A stretch of 64,000 nt of DNA from Anisakis pegreffii (lineage: Eukaryota; Nematoda; Chromadorea; Rhabditida; Anisakidae): contig JAPYMA010000443.1 of assembly GCA_035041965.1 (NCBI GenBank), positions 124,001-188,000 of the forward strand. The letters are read 5' to 3'. Of this stretch, positions 54,508-64,000 are shown piece by piece. A program made the translations under genes and the position numbers. Each line of letters starts with the position of its first letter. Position 1 is the stretch's first letter. The notes beneath the pieces are model-generated. The model was not told the DNA's origin. It ran no database searches and saw only the letters and a program-made list of their open reading frames with translations.

Positions 54508-55080
54508 CAGGCAAGCACGAATTCAGTCTCATTCAACGAATGCAAATCAACTACTTCAGCTTACTGAGCACAATTATCGGCAGTGTGAAAGTGAAACTTT
54601 GAATGCTTTCTTAAGGTCTCTCAATATTTTTTAATAAATGCATAATTGTTCGATTCAGTCATTTAGCTCCGCAGACACTGTTTCCGTTAGATGCATTAGC
54701 TGTGGGCGAGGCTAGTTTTGGACGTACTACTCCCGTTCGCAACGACACATTACCAATACAGTAATGCAAAAATCGTGTTGAGAAAGTGTTATATTCAAAA
54801 AATATTGGGCTGCAACATTTTTGTAAAGATTCGCAGCTCAATTTTTCAGTTTAAAATCTGTTATCTCAACACGATTCTTTCTACACTGTAATTGGCTATA
54901 ACTTTGCATTTGTCAATTCTGGAATGTTGCAGTTTTTTGTTTTCTTCTGGCAAAATTTCTTTTTCCTTGGGTATAATCGTTTTTTTTTCATTTGGGAAGG
55001 ATAGAGAATTTCAAAGAAACATTTTGGGGAAACATTTCACCCGTCCTTAAGGTCCAGCCGTACAATATCAGGTAGTTAAC
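54508..55080 (+). repeat. Direct repeat, copy 2 (about 570 bp)
   Basis: Partner of the repeat at 50514-51075, in the same orientation. In this copy the left end is open as QARIQSHSTNANQLLQLTEH up to a TAA at 54632-54634, right after an AG that could act as a splice acceptor. In copy 1 the same stretch is shifted by the 10-base and 2-base indels. The preserved minus-strand frame here is 54659-54841. Confidence 0.9.
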
Positions 55081-55148
55081 TGATTTTGTGGTAATTCATT
55101 GTGTAGATGTCCCATCAGTAATAGGAAATATTTCAGAGTCTCTCCAAA

Positions 55149-55838
55149 ATGATGCAATTTATGTTACTGTTCTCTCGACAAGGTAAACTACGCTTACAAA
55201 AATGGTACGTGGCTTATCAAGACAAGGTCCGTTGTTCTGTTGTATTTGTCTATCGTTAGACCTTCTTCATTAGCAGCAACGAAATGGTTTACGAACATAA
55301 TTGTGTTAAATTTGTAATTTCAGGTAAAGAAAAAAATTACACGTGAGTTAGTGACAACAATCTTGGCCAGGAAACCGAAAATGTGTGCTTTCTTGGAATA
55401 TAAAGACATGAAGATCGTTTATAAAAGGTCATGGCTTTCATTTCACTAGTGTTATGACACACTGCAATAATATTAATTACAGATATGCATCGTTGTACTT
55501 TTGTTGTGCCATCGAAGATAACGATAATGAATTATTGTGTCTCGAAGTGATACACCGTTTCGTTGAGCTGCTCGATAAATATTTCGGGAGTGTTTGTGAA
55601 CTGGATATCATATTCAACTTCGAAAAAGCTTATTTCATTCTCGATGAGTTCTTACTGGCTGGCGAAATACAAGAAACGAGCAAAAAACAAGTGCTGAAGG
55701 CTATTGCTGCACAGGATCTCATACAGGAGGTGCGCTCATATCAATTCGACTGTTCATCATGTAATTCGAATCAGTATTTTTTACCGATTTCAGGAGGAAA
55801 CTCCTCAGGGATTTTTCGAAGACCACGGACTTGGATAA
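55149..55838 (+). CDS. aps-1: AP-1 clathrin adaptor complex sigma subunit
   Basis: Four exons: 55149-55226, about 55324-55427, about 55482-55728 and about 55795-55838. The first exon is [20 protein letters not shown]. Then [92 protein letters not shown] and the tail [14 protein letters not shown]. The [13 protein letters not shown] start and the [18 protein letters not shown] block separate AP-1 sigma from AP-2 and AP-3 sigma. The length, about 157 residues, is normal. The subunit stabilises the AP-1 core at the trans-Golgi and endosomes and helps bind dileucine signals. The start lies 70 bases after the end of direct repeat copy 2, so the repeat block probably abuts its promoter. Confidence 0.95.
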
Positions 55839-56204
55839 TGCGACTGTGATGTCTTTTGTGATATTCATGGATGAATAATGTTGCTGGAGTATTATTATTG
55901 ATGACTTTGTGCGAATAAAATTTAATTGTCACTCAATCGTAACAATGTGCTGAAGGTTCGTAGTGAGGTGGGGCAAATGTTCATCGCGAATAGAACACCT
56001 GTGTGAACATCAACGAATGAAAACAGCCAATTTATTTAACAACTGCATAAATACAATTCATTCAATGCAGACAACTCAACTGACAGTAAATGTAATGAAA
56101 ATATACTTGACAACACAAAAAGAACACCATCATCAAATCAATATTCATAACAGCATTCATAAAAATAAAGTGAGATACAAATGAGATGATATTCCATCCA
56201 ATAA
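55839..56204. other. Convergent 3' flanks of aps-1 and hrpk-1
   Basis: An AATAAA lies at about 55914 for aps-1. On the minus strand the hrpk-1 3' UTR occupies an unknown part. No other feature seen. Confidence 0.5.
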
Positions 56205-58054
56205 TCAATGCTCGCTCAAATACTTTCTGCCCGCGATCGACGTACGAACACTGAAAGTAACCGATGAGAGTAACAATCAAAAAAACAACAAGTAAAGAAA
56301 TAACAAACCACTGCTGTAGTAAGTACTGTGCAGTTTGTATCTGAGCATGAGTGCCTGATATGGTGATGATGCGTTCGGTGTTTGGTTGCTGTGGCTCGAC
56401 CACGATGTGTGCACCCGATTCCTCTCGAATGCGGTTGATGCGCTCACCTCCCTTTCCAATTATCGTGCCACCCAATTCGTTCGGTATCGTTACCTTCATA
56501 TGTGTCTACATGATCTTATGTTCTAATTCAAGTGCACTATGTACCTGTGTAGTTTGCATCGGTCCACCGAAAGGTGAAGGTGGATATGGAGCGATGCCAG
56601 CAGCCATACCAACAGCACCACCTCTCGCGGCGCCATATCCGCCGTAACCAGCGCCACCCCCGCCTCGTCCTCGTTGGGGAGGAATACCCCCGGCCCCCGG
56701 TAAGAAAGCACCTCCTCGAGGAGGCACCACACCCCCTCTATAGTTACGATCTGGCACGTATCCACCGTATTCGTGGGTGTATGTTGGATCGTAGAACATG
56801 GATTCGTAGGGGCGTGATGGTCCTTTGATCGGAATCTATATGAAAACAAATCATTAAGTAGCAAGCAGAAGATCGCAGAGACGACATGATGAATAAATAG
56901 ACCTCTTTCAACATGTTGATAATAAGAATAACACAAGCGATTATTTTTTCAGGTGCACCAATAATTTGAATGACTCGTTCAGTTGACTGTGGACAACATT
57001 GCGAATAAACCTGCAAACGAACATGATTACTAATAATAATCAGCAATACCAACGAAAGCAAACCTTCAATTGAGTATTTGTTTCTTCACGTAGTTCCTTG
57101 ATGCGATATCCTCCTCGACCGATCACTGCACCAGCATGAGACTGATGTACTAAGACACGTAACTCACTCTCGCCATGATGACTATCACCATCCTCATTAT
57201 TCGACTCTCTTGTCTTCAAACACTGCAATATTAACCAATCAGCGCATACACTTAACAATTCAACACACAGTTACATACCTCATCCAATCTCGGAATGATT
57301 TCATTGACACATCGAATGACATTATCAATTTCCGCAACAATAGTTACAATTCTGAAAATTGACAACGATCAGATTAATGACAGCATCGTAACAATGAGCA
57401 GAATACAGTAAACCACAAACACAACAGTCATTAATTTGATTATGTCTCTCGATCTGAACCCGAATGAATGAACAGGAGTTGGCTGGCAATATCAATTAGC
57501 ATTATCGTAGACGGCATGGTAACTCCTTTCAGTAATAATAATAAGAAGAATAAGAATAAGAGTAACAAAGGTATTGGATTGGTGTGTGGTATGGTGTATA
57601 TGAGGTGATAGACAGGCAGGCAGGGTGATATGAGATAATCATCGGATTCAAATGAGATTATGGTGTGATTACAGGAGGGATGGATTACCGTTCGGGCGTC
57701 TGGCTATCGGGGATTGTCAGGGTCGCGTCGCACTGCAAACATCACTTCGTTATAACAATCATTTTGTTTTAGACAGAGACAACAACATTCCGCTATTCAC
57801 AACCATACCGTCATTTATCTATTATATGATCGTATACACCACCAATAAATAATAACCTCGGATCTGAGCCGTTTAATGCTCTCACCCCCCTTGCCAATCA
57901 CAGCCCCAGCCCCACGACTCGGCACCAATAAACGCAATTCATATTTGCCAGCAGCCAAAGCCTCTTGGTAACCATCGGCGCGTTGTCTTTTGCCGGTCGA
58001 ATAACCACCTCCATATCCATATATGTATCCGTCTTCACCACCGTGCCGTTTCAT
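56205..58054 (-). CDS. hrpk-1: hnRNP K homologue with three KH domains
   Basis: Eight exons from 58054 ([17 protein letters not shown]) to TGA at 56205-56207. KH1 has the GxxG loop in [15 protein letters not shown] (about 57870), continued by [15 protein letters not shown]2 has [17 protein letters not shown] (about 57100). A Gly/Arg/Pro-rich linker with RGG-type motifs lies at 56545-56800. KH3 has [20 protein letters not shown] (about 56420). The last small exon (acceptor at about 56250) gives [14 protein letters not shown] and the stop, matching the end of family members; without it the frame would read into a hydrophobic artefact. The protein binds C-rich RNA and influences splicing, translation and small-RNA function. 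The K-protein nuclear shuttling segment is not obvious. Confidence 0.93.
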
Positions 58055-58785
58055 CTTTTATTTATGTCACTTTCAATTCCTGAACTTACTACCAATTATA
58101 ACAATCAACAACATACTACCCCAACAACACACCCAATAAATGCTCCATATGCACCACTTGCTGAAATTCTTCATATAATTTGCATATTTCAACAACACAC
58201 ATCACAACATTTGCAAATAAACATTGTTTCCAAAAAATCGGAAAAAAATCGACGGCACTTTCGATCGATACACGAATAACGTTGTAGAATCGCGACGCAA
58301 CGATGTGTGCGAGGACGTTTCGCCACGGACTATGTTAAAATGAAGCGAACAGGTAACAGCGACTACAGGAAACAACGCAAAACAAACCGATCGATGCGTC
58401 AAAACTGAATGAAGGCTGAAGTTAAATACGGCTCATTTGTTCAATTCGGCAATAATTGGGTGAATGTGCACAGTAAATCGTGGTTCAAGTAAGTGTTACA
58501 TTCAATTCTGACAGTGATGGCATCCGAACGAAGTTCTGATGCCATCACTATCAGAAATGAAAAAAAAAACTGAATTGCGTTCGTTCGAATAATCATGCCA
58601 ATTGGCAATGATGCAGTTAGCGATGAGGTGCAGCAAGGCGTTGCATCATAGTGCAGTATCAAGATGGCCGCCATAGTTACAGTAATCGAGTTTTGCTTTC
58701 GAGACTCAATTGGAATTGCACTATTACAAAGCATGACGTACCCAGGAATAATCAGTAGGCTTATTGATACCCCGTTTCGTGCAGG
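58055..58785. other. Upstream flank of hrpk-1 with a tight hairpin
   Basis: Contains the foldback at 58506-58556, a short A-run after it, and AT-rich DNA. No coding exon recognised. Confidence 0.45.
58506..58556. repeat. Near-perfect foldback, 3-base loop
   Basis: The left arm (58506-58529, core AGTGATGGCATC) pairs with the right arm (58533-58556, core GATGCCATCACT), leaving the loop GAA and two internal mismatches in about 24 pairs. The tiny loop argues against a normal microRNA precursor and for a foldback-element or palindrome remnant. Confidence 0.85.
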
Positions 58786-58850
58786 GGCAAAGTGTTTGTC
58801 TTATAAACAGACGGTCATTGGTTCGATTCCAGCGAAGGGCAATCACACCT
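58781..58850 (+). other. Degenerate tRNA-Ile(UAU)-like or tRNA-derived SINE sequence
   Basis: There is a perfect pol III B box, GGTTCGATTCC (58820-58830), and an A-box-like GGGGCAAAGTGT (about 58785-58796; two mismatches to TRGCNNAGTGG). Between them an anticodon arm TTTGT-CTTATAA-ACAGA forms a 5-pair stem (one wobble) with a canonical 7-base loop and anticodon TAT. The T arm is mostly paired. I cannot find a matching acceptor stem, and the D arm is too short, so this is not a normal tRNA gene. It lies just beyond the 3' end of the retrotransposon, in the opposite orientation. Confidence 0.5.
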
Positions 58851-58920
58851 TTCAAAATTTTTTGACTGACCGTGAGTCAATGAAGGAAAATAAGAGATGT
58901 TAAAAATAGATACCTTGCGA

Positions 58921-61029
58921 TTACCTTGCGACCTGTCTTCGCTCTCTATGTGGGCGCAGGTCTACCGATCCCCATATTATTCTTTGTTGAGCAGACCTTT
59001 GCCATTTTTGGCCAAACATTCTGACAAGCGGCTCATCCCATCTCATTCGTGGTCTGCCTAAGGGCCTCTTCACTCCTCTTGGAATCCACTGTGTTATTCG
59101 ACTAGTCCAACGGTTATCATTCATTCTCGCTATGTGCCCAGCCCATCTTCTTTTGCTGATATACATTTCATTTACTATGTCTTTCACTTTGGTCATCGAA
59201 CGTAGTTCCTCATTTTTTATCTTGTCTTTCCGTGAAACGTTACACATCCGTCTTTCCATTGCTCTTTCTGTTATAGCAAATTTTTCTTCTGCAACTTTTG
59301 TGGTTGCCCACGTTTCGCTTGCATATAACATAGCCGGAAGGATTGATGAGTTAAATATATTTCTTCTGATTCTTATTGGCAGGGTTTGATCTGTCAGCAC
59401 CGTTCGATATTTTCCAAATGCTGTCCAACCAGCTCTCCTCCTTCTTTCCCATTCTCCTTCAGGACAGTTATTGGGATCCATTTGGCGGCCCAAGTAGACA
59501 TAGTTCTTTACCTCTTCAATTTCTACTTCATCTAGCTGAATTTTACCTTGTGCACAGTAAGAGTTTCGCATCCATTTAGTCTTTTTCAAGTTCATTTCCA
59601 GTCCCACTCTTTTGGAGTTTATTTTTAGTTGGTTTAGATCGCTCTTGAGATCTTTTGGGTTTGTGGCTACTAATACACAATCGTCTGCGAAAAGTAGGTA
59701 TGATAGTATTTCTCCGTCTATTTTTATTCCACCTTTGAATTCCATTTTTCTGAACAGTTCTTCTAGTGTTGTTGCAAACAGTTTCGGAGATAGTGTGTCT
59801 CCTTGTCGTACTCCTTTATTAATTTTTATGTGACATCTTTCTGAGAGTATTTTTATTTCGGTGGAGCATCCTTTGTTTATTAATTTTATCATTTCAACAT
59901 ATTTTGCGTTGACGCCGGCCTCATGCAGAGCATTGATCACCGCTGCAATTTCGACTGAATCGAAAGCTTTCCTGTAATCCACGAATGCAAGGCACAGAGG
60001 GATTTGGTACTCTTTACATTTTTCTAGCAGTTGACTGATAACATGGATATGGTCAATGGTAGAATAACCCGATCTGAAACCAGCTTGTTCTCTGCGTATT
60101 TCTATCTGCCCTGTGATTCGATTGAGAATTATTCTGGTGAATAACTTGTATACTTGTGATAACAAGGTAATAGGGCGATAGTTCGCTAGATCTTCTGGGT
60201 CACCTTTCTTTCTTATAAGTACCGTTTCTGATGTCAACCAAATCTTTGGAATTTCGGTGTTGTGTAGATATTTCGTAAATCTTTCTGCAAGCGCTTTATG
60301 GAGGTTTTCTCCACCCATTTTCAAGTATTCTGCTTTTATTTTATCATTTCCTGGACTCTTATCTGTTTTCATCTTGCTCAATGCATTTTTAACTTCCTCT
60401 TTCATTACTGTTGGTATTTCTTCTTCTTGAGCTCGCGATTTCTTCTCTGTTATCTGTATTTTTGAAGAATATAGATCATTGTAGAATTTTTCACATATTT
60501 CTTTTATTTCTGATCTCACTGATGTCGTTCTTCCAGAGTTATCCTTCAACGCATTTGGCATTTTTCTTTTCAGTGCTACATCTCTTTCTGCTTTTTTCAC
60601 GCTTTTATGTGCTTCCACTACCTTCCTTAATCTTTCAGTGCGATATGCTTCACAATCAGCTTTGATGCATCGTCGTATTTCTTTACACAGTGATTTGTAT
60701 TCTTCTTCGTTTGTTTTTCCTTCGATAATCCTGCGGGCTCTATCTGCCATTAATTGTTTTGTGTGATTTTGTATCCTCATTGTTCTTCTTGATGGGGCTT
60801 TTTCACTTGCTTCATTAGCTGCTTCATTTATTTTCTTTACTAGGTCTTCATAGTCTTGATTAACATCATCACTCGTTATTGACCAATCCTGAGCTTCCAG
60901 TTTGTTCGCTAGCGATGCCAGATTGACGACTGTATTTGATGTTCGAGAGTTTTTCTTCAGCACGGCATTTTCATATGTGTAGTTTATCTTCACTTTTGTG
61001 CGTATAAGCCGATGATCAGAGCCACTCAT
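58921..61029 (-). mobile_element. 5'-truncated non-LTR retrotransposon, open reverse transcriptase frame (702 codons)
   Basis: The frame starts at MSGSDHRLIRTKVKI, which matches the last motif (SDHR/L) of an APE-type endonuclease, so the upstream endonuclease is missing. RT motifs follow: NYRPITLLS (about residue 283), QAGFRSGYSTIDH (about 315), LAFVDYRKAFDSV (about 347, first catalytic Asp), GVRQGDTLSPKLF (about 406), LLFADDCVLVA (about 445, the FADD active site), then the thumb. The C-terminal part (RRWAGHIARM, RPLGRPRMRW) is typical of endonuclease-reverse-transcriptase elements of nematodes and arthropods. No internal stop or frameshift exists, so the insertion is probably recent, but without the endonuclease it is unlikely to move on its own. 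The exact clade (RTE, CR1, Jockey-like) is not determined. Confidence 0.93.
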
Positions 61030-61105
61030 ATTTCACTCATATCACTCATATTTCTAATTTTTAACTGAGGGTGGTGGGTTGGAACTTAACTGACTAACAG
61101 ACAAA
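61030..61105. other. Junction between retrotransposon 5' end and RPT1-like fragment
   Basis: Contains three close copies of CACTCATAT within 61023-61050, then GC-richer text and the A-rich ACAGACAAA just before the RPT1-like ATG. The truncation point of the retrotransposon probably lies here. Confidence 0.5.
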
Positions 61106-61372
61106 ATGCCCGATTTTTTGGGAGATGATATGCGTAAAACGAAAAAAGACTTCAAAGAAAAAGACGATGAAAAACCGTTTCAATCGCTCGATGAAAGTGA
61201 CATCAACGTGCTGAAGCGTTATGGCCAAGCAGCTTATTCAGAGCAATTGAAAAAACTCGAAAATGATATTGAAGAATGCGTTAAGAAGATAAATGAACTA
61301 TCTGGCGTGAAAGAGAGTGACACAGGTCTTGCTCCACCTTCACTGTGGGATATTGCTGCTGATAAAAAATAG
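61106..61372 (+). pseudogene. Stand-alone N-terminal copy of proteasome ATPase RPT1 (PSMC2)
   Basis: An 88-codon frame closely follows the first 88 or so residues of RPT1: [35 protein letters not shown], a coiled coil, [18 protein letters not shown] and LWDIAADK. It then stops at TAG, followed at once by AATAAAATTTAATAAAG-like text. The OB domain, Walker motifs and C-terminal tail are absent, and the next 1.3 kb carries a minus-strand gene. No GT donor fits near the end of the frame in the right place, so I doubt a simple continuing exon. It is unspliced, as a retrocopy would be. Alternatives are a genuine first exon of rpt-1 with a very distant rest, or a small expressed protein. The coiled coil is intact, so it could in principle interact with RPT2. 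Confidence 0.7.
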
Positions 61373-61486
61373 ATAAATAAAATTTAATAAAGAAACGAGA
61401 TCACATAAATGACGCATCAAAATCAAATGAACAAATTTGCTAAACAATTAATAGTTAACATGAGATTTACAGCAACAAATATAATA

Positions 61487-62684
61487 TTAATAACAATTAA
61501 TATGAAATGGATCATCCACATTAATTGTTGACTGCAATTTGCAAATACCATTATAACGGCAAAGTCTTTTTGACGCGACGTGACGTCCAATTACCTCTTC
61601 ATTGTTATTACTAATATTATTATTATCATTACTGTTATTATTATTATTATTACTGTCGTTATTAGTAACTGAATCAACTGTATTTTCATTATTATTAATT
61701 TCATGCCGATTATTTTTGTTCATATTGAGCCGATTAAACGAATTATCCAATTGAATAGAATATTTCTTGCGCATACGATGTTTGTGCTTAAATATCATTA
61801 CTCTTATGTAATATAAGTATTGATAGTATCATGTAATGTTTAGTAATAATAACAATAATAATGAACAAACCGATTGTAATTGACGAGATTTGTTCGGTTT
61901 GTGCTTGTTTGAAAGGTATTTTATAGTAGCTGATAAGTAGTCATCGAAGGAACTTTGGTCTTTCAGTTGGTTATATACATCGCTATTATTATTGAATGGA
62001 GATGAAGATGACGGTGTTGAGATTAGCGTTGTTTCGTCATTATTGTTATTAATAACATGTTGCTCTTGAGTTCTGCCATCAGAGCTCGATGGATATGAAA
62101 AATTAGTTGAAAATAGTTTATATAGTGAACAATGACTGTCATTATCTTCGTTATAATAATAATTACTATTACCACAGTGGTCGTTACTGCTATCCTTATT
62201 GTAACCTCGAATAAAATCATTGTGCATTACCTTGGAATGCCTCTTCGAACATGTCGCATCGTTGTTCTCAATGCTGAAGTTCAATTTTTATTTCGCTTTG
62301 CTTTTAATTGAGTGATGAAGTATAAATAGTAAAAATACCTTTCATATTTGTTGAGTGAGCTGATGAAGTCGTGGACATCAAAACGCTTCACCGTATGCTT
62401 AAGTGACCATTTCTTGCTCAGTAAATCACCGAGTGTTAATGTATTTTTGAAATTGATCCACTTGGAATGCAACAACGTACAACTGTAATTGCATCTAATC
62501 CTTTCTTTCAAACGTCTCAAGACGTTCAGCTGCTGTTCACCCCCCAACAATATCTCGCCAACAGTCAACTGCAAGCATCTACTGTTACAGTCACATTTGT
62601 TAATCATAATCAGCTTACCTCTCTCATGCGACCGTCATTAAACGTCCACATCGAGGACTGCTCCAGTTTCTTGAACTTACCCAT
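61487..62684 (-). CDS. Unknown Asn-rich protein
   Basis: The start is at 62682-62684 (MGKFKKLEQSSMWTFNDGRM), whose exon ends at a GTAAGC donor. The next exon (about 62345-62575) gives LTVGEILLGGEQQLNVLRRL, then KTLTLGDLLSKKWSLKH-type sequence and VKRFDVHDFISSLNKYE. Later exons include FSIENNDATCSKRHSK, LYKLFSTNFSYPSSSDGRTQ, DQSSFDDYLSATIKYLSNKH, and a terminal Asn-rich exon (61487-61798) ending PFHINCY. The two LxxGxxL-type exons look genuinely conserved; the Asn tracts are simple-sequence. I do not recognise the family. Exon choice in 61.8-62.3 kb is uncertain. Confidence 0.5.
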
Positions 62685-63407
62685 TTCTTCTGCATTCATC
62701 ACATTCATGAACATTTATCGATCACACTGTTTTTATTATTTATACACACAACGAATGTATATTTCATCTATTAAAAAATATTCAAAGGTTACGCAATAGC
62801 TGTCTGTTCAGACGGCTTAAATGGCCAATATAAACAGCTAAGGGCATTAATTCATACAAAATAGTGCGCACTTGTGCGAGAGTAAAAGACATAAACGAAA
62901 CTGGAAAGAGCATGAAAAATTGATAGAACTAAACAGTTATACAACATGAATTATCGAACTGAAAATAAAAAGAGAGCACGGATATACGGATGAAAGGGTA
63001 AAGTATGGGATGAGAAGCATCATATGTATAAAATAATAATGATGCAGAATGTAGATATTAAATACTGATCATTGATAACAAGCAAAATGATAACAACACT
63101 AGCACTGTCAAGAAGTAAAACGAGACGTGTATGCTCACGGAACAATAGTCGAGAATACGTATAAAAGATGACGGCAATAATGATTATTATCAAGTGATAT
63201 GAAAGATGATAGCACCAAAACAAAATCAACTCTGCCTCAATAAAACCGCAGTGATACCCATCGATAAAAAATACCAATCTTCAAGAAGACTCAATGACGA
63301 AATAAAAACTACCCCACAAACGAACAATCAAAAGCATACAATATCACATTTATATTCATGAAGAAGTTGCAACACTTCAAATAACAACACCACTCTATGT
63401 ATATAAA
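62685..63407. other. AT-rich intergenic region
   Basis: No convincing exon or repeat. It separates two minus-strand genes and may hold the promoter of the Asn-rich gene. Confidence 0.45.
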
Positions 63408-64000
63408 TCAGTCGTCACAAAAAGACATGTGCACGATAATATCTTCAGTATGTTCAATCTGAATACCATTCTCAATGGAGTTCAACAACTGGTTCGCGAA
63501 CCGCTTCAACGCATCATACTCATTATCGTCAATAACCATCGTCCAATCCCGCCCTAGTACATCCGCTGCGTACGCACCGATATCTTTCAGTAATATACCT
63601 CTTGTTGTTGATATCCCTTAAATTATTACCATTTATATATATATCAGTGCGTGTGATCACAATTACCATGACTAGCTGTTGCTGCATTTGACTTACGAAT
63701 ACGTAAATCGTGTTGTTTGATTGCATCTTCGAACTGGTGTGCCTTCGTCACATCACTGTTCGTTGCTGAAGTGACGATCGAGCTTTCCATATTGCTTACG
63801 TCGATGATATTCTGAAATGCTCATGTTATCGCCACGCTAAATAGAGCAACAATGAACAATGAACCTGTTGAGTAGATTCGAGGATCTGATTGAGCAACTC
63901 ATCCTCTTCATCGCCCTGCTTAATATTTCTGTGTGCTTGCGGTGTGCCTTGCAACGAATCACTTGCAGACGCAGTGCTCCATAAACGGTTTATCGCTTCG
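63408..64000 (-). CDS. 3' part of an unidentified gene (runs off the right edge)
   Basis: Three exons are visible. The edge exon (about 63866-64000) reads AINRLWSTASASDSLQGTPQ and ends DELLNQILESTQQ. The next (about 63690-63812) reads NIIDVSNMESSIVTSATNSD and QFEDAIKQHDLRIRK. The last (63408 to about 63597) reads GILLKDIGAYAADVLGRDWT, DNEYDALKRFANQLLNSIEN and ends DIIVHMSFCDD with TGA at 63408-63410. The last exon has clear coding character and looks like the end of a conserved helical domain. I do not recognise the family. The 5' end is outside the window. Confidence 0.6.

Noticed and set aside
50514..55080. Classical LTR retrotransposon
   Set aside because: The paired direct repeats fit, but there is no gag/pol coding, no TG..CA termini and no clear target-site duplication or primer-binding site that I can see.
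58781..58850. Functional tRNA-Ile gene
   Set aside because: No acceptor stem pairing and a shortened D arm; treated as degenerate or SINE-like.

Overview
This is a nuclear genomic window from a nematode. The genes are broken into short exons by small AT-rich GT..AG introns, and the intergenic DNA is very AT-rich. The diagnostic locus is an flp-6-type neuropeptide precursor encoding three KSAYMRFG peptides. I see no CRISPR array, rRNA, operon with Shine-Dalgarno sites, or other prokaryotic hallmark. Most genes below were assembled by hand from exon fragments using splice sites and phase, so their outer limits are firmer than every internal junction.

Left third (1-23 kb): a 3' gene end at the edge (1-120); a foldback repeat at 1.6-1.7 kb; a BAZ1/ACF1-type chromatin remodelling subunit with WAC, DDT, WHIM, PHD and bromodomain segments (2622-8005); a small two-transmembrane protein, possibly TMEM223-like (9294-10291); a minus-strand gene whose N-terminal half resembles the TASOR/DUF3715 domain of the HUSH silencing complex (10299-14051); and an IRF2BP-type corepressor (15619-18250, minus). 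About 4.8 kb of AT-rich DNA follows, with one isolated GC-richer exon-like island near 20.0 kb.

Middle (23-50 kb): flp-6 (23062-23593); a GDP-D-glucose phosphorylase (25443-27500, minus); a rhodopsin-like GPCR (29093-31494) whose second intron carries a second receptor-like fragment; FAM50/XAP5 (31537-33194, minus); ATP synthase subunit e (34335-34813); NDUFB10 of complex I (35134-36105, minus); 26S proteasome ATPase rpt-2 (36562-38483); bZIP factor fos-1 (40665-42465); a CEP170-family protein without a visible FHA domain (44045-48695); and an SRSF10-like SR protein (49103-50243).

Right part (50-64 kb): a compound repeat block in which two near-identical direct repeats of about 565 bp (50.5 and 54.5 kb) flank a diverged satellite-like array; aps-1, the AP-1 sigma subunit (55149-55838); hrpk-1, the three-KH hnRNP K homologue (56205-58054, minus); a degenerate tRNA-Ile-like/SINE-like sequence; a 5'-truncated but otherwise open non-LTR retrotransposon (58921-61029, minus); a stand-alone copy of only the N-terminus of proteasome ATPase RPT1 (61106-61372); an Asn-rich unknown gene (minus); and the 3' end of another unknown gene running off the right edge (minus).

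Functional themes are mitochondrial energy (two OXPHOS subunits tail to tail), proteasome, RNA processing (FAM50, SR protein, hnRNP K), chromatin control (BAZ1, TASOR-like, IRF2BP) and neuropeptide signalling (flp-6 and a GPCR). As I recall C. elegans naming, rpt-2, fos-1 and aps-1 are consecutive genes on one cosmid of chromosome V, so this window seems to keep an old linkage block, now with a CEP170-like gene and an SR gene between fos-1 and aps-1.
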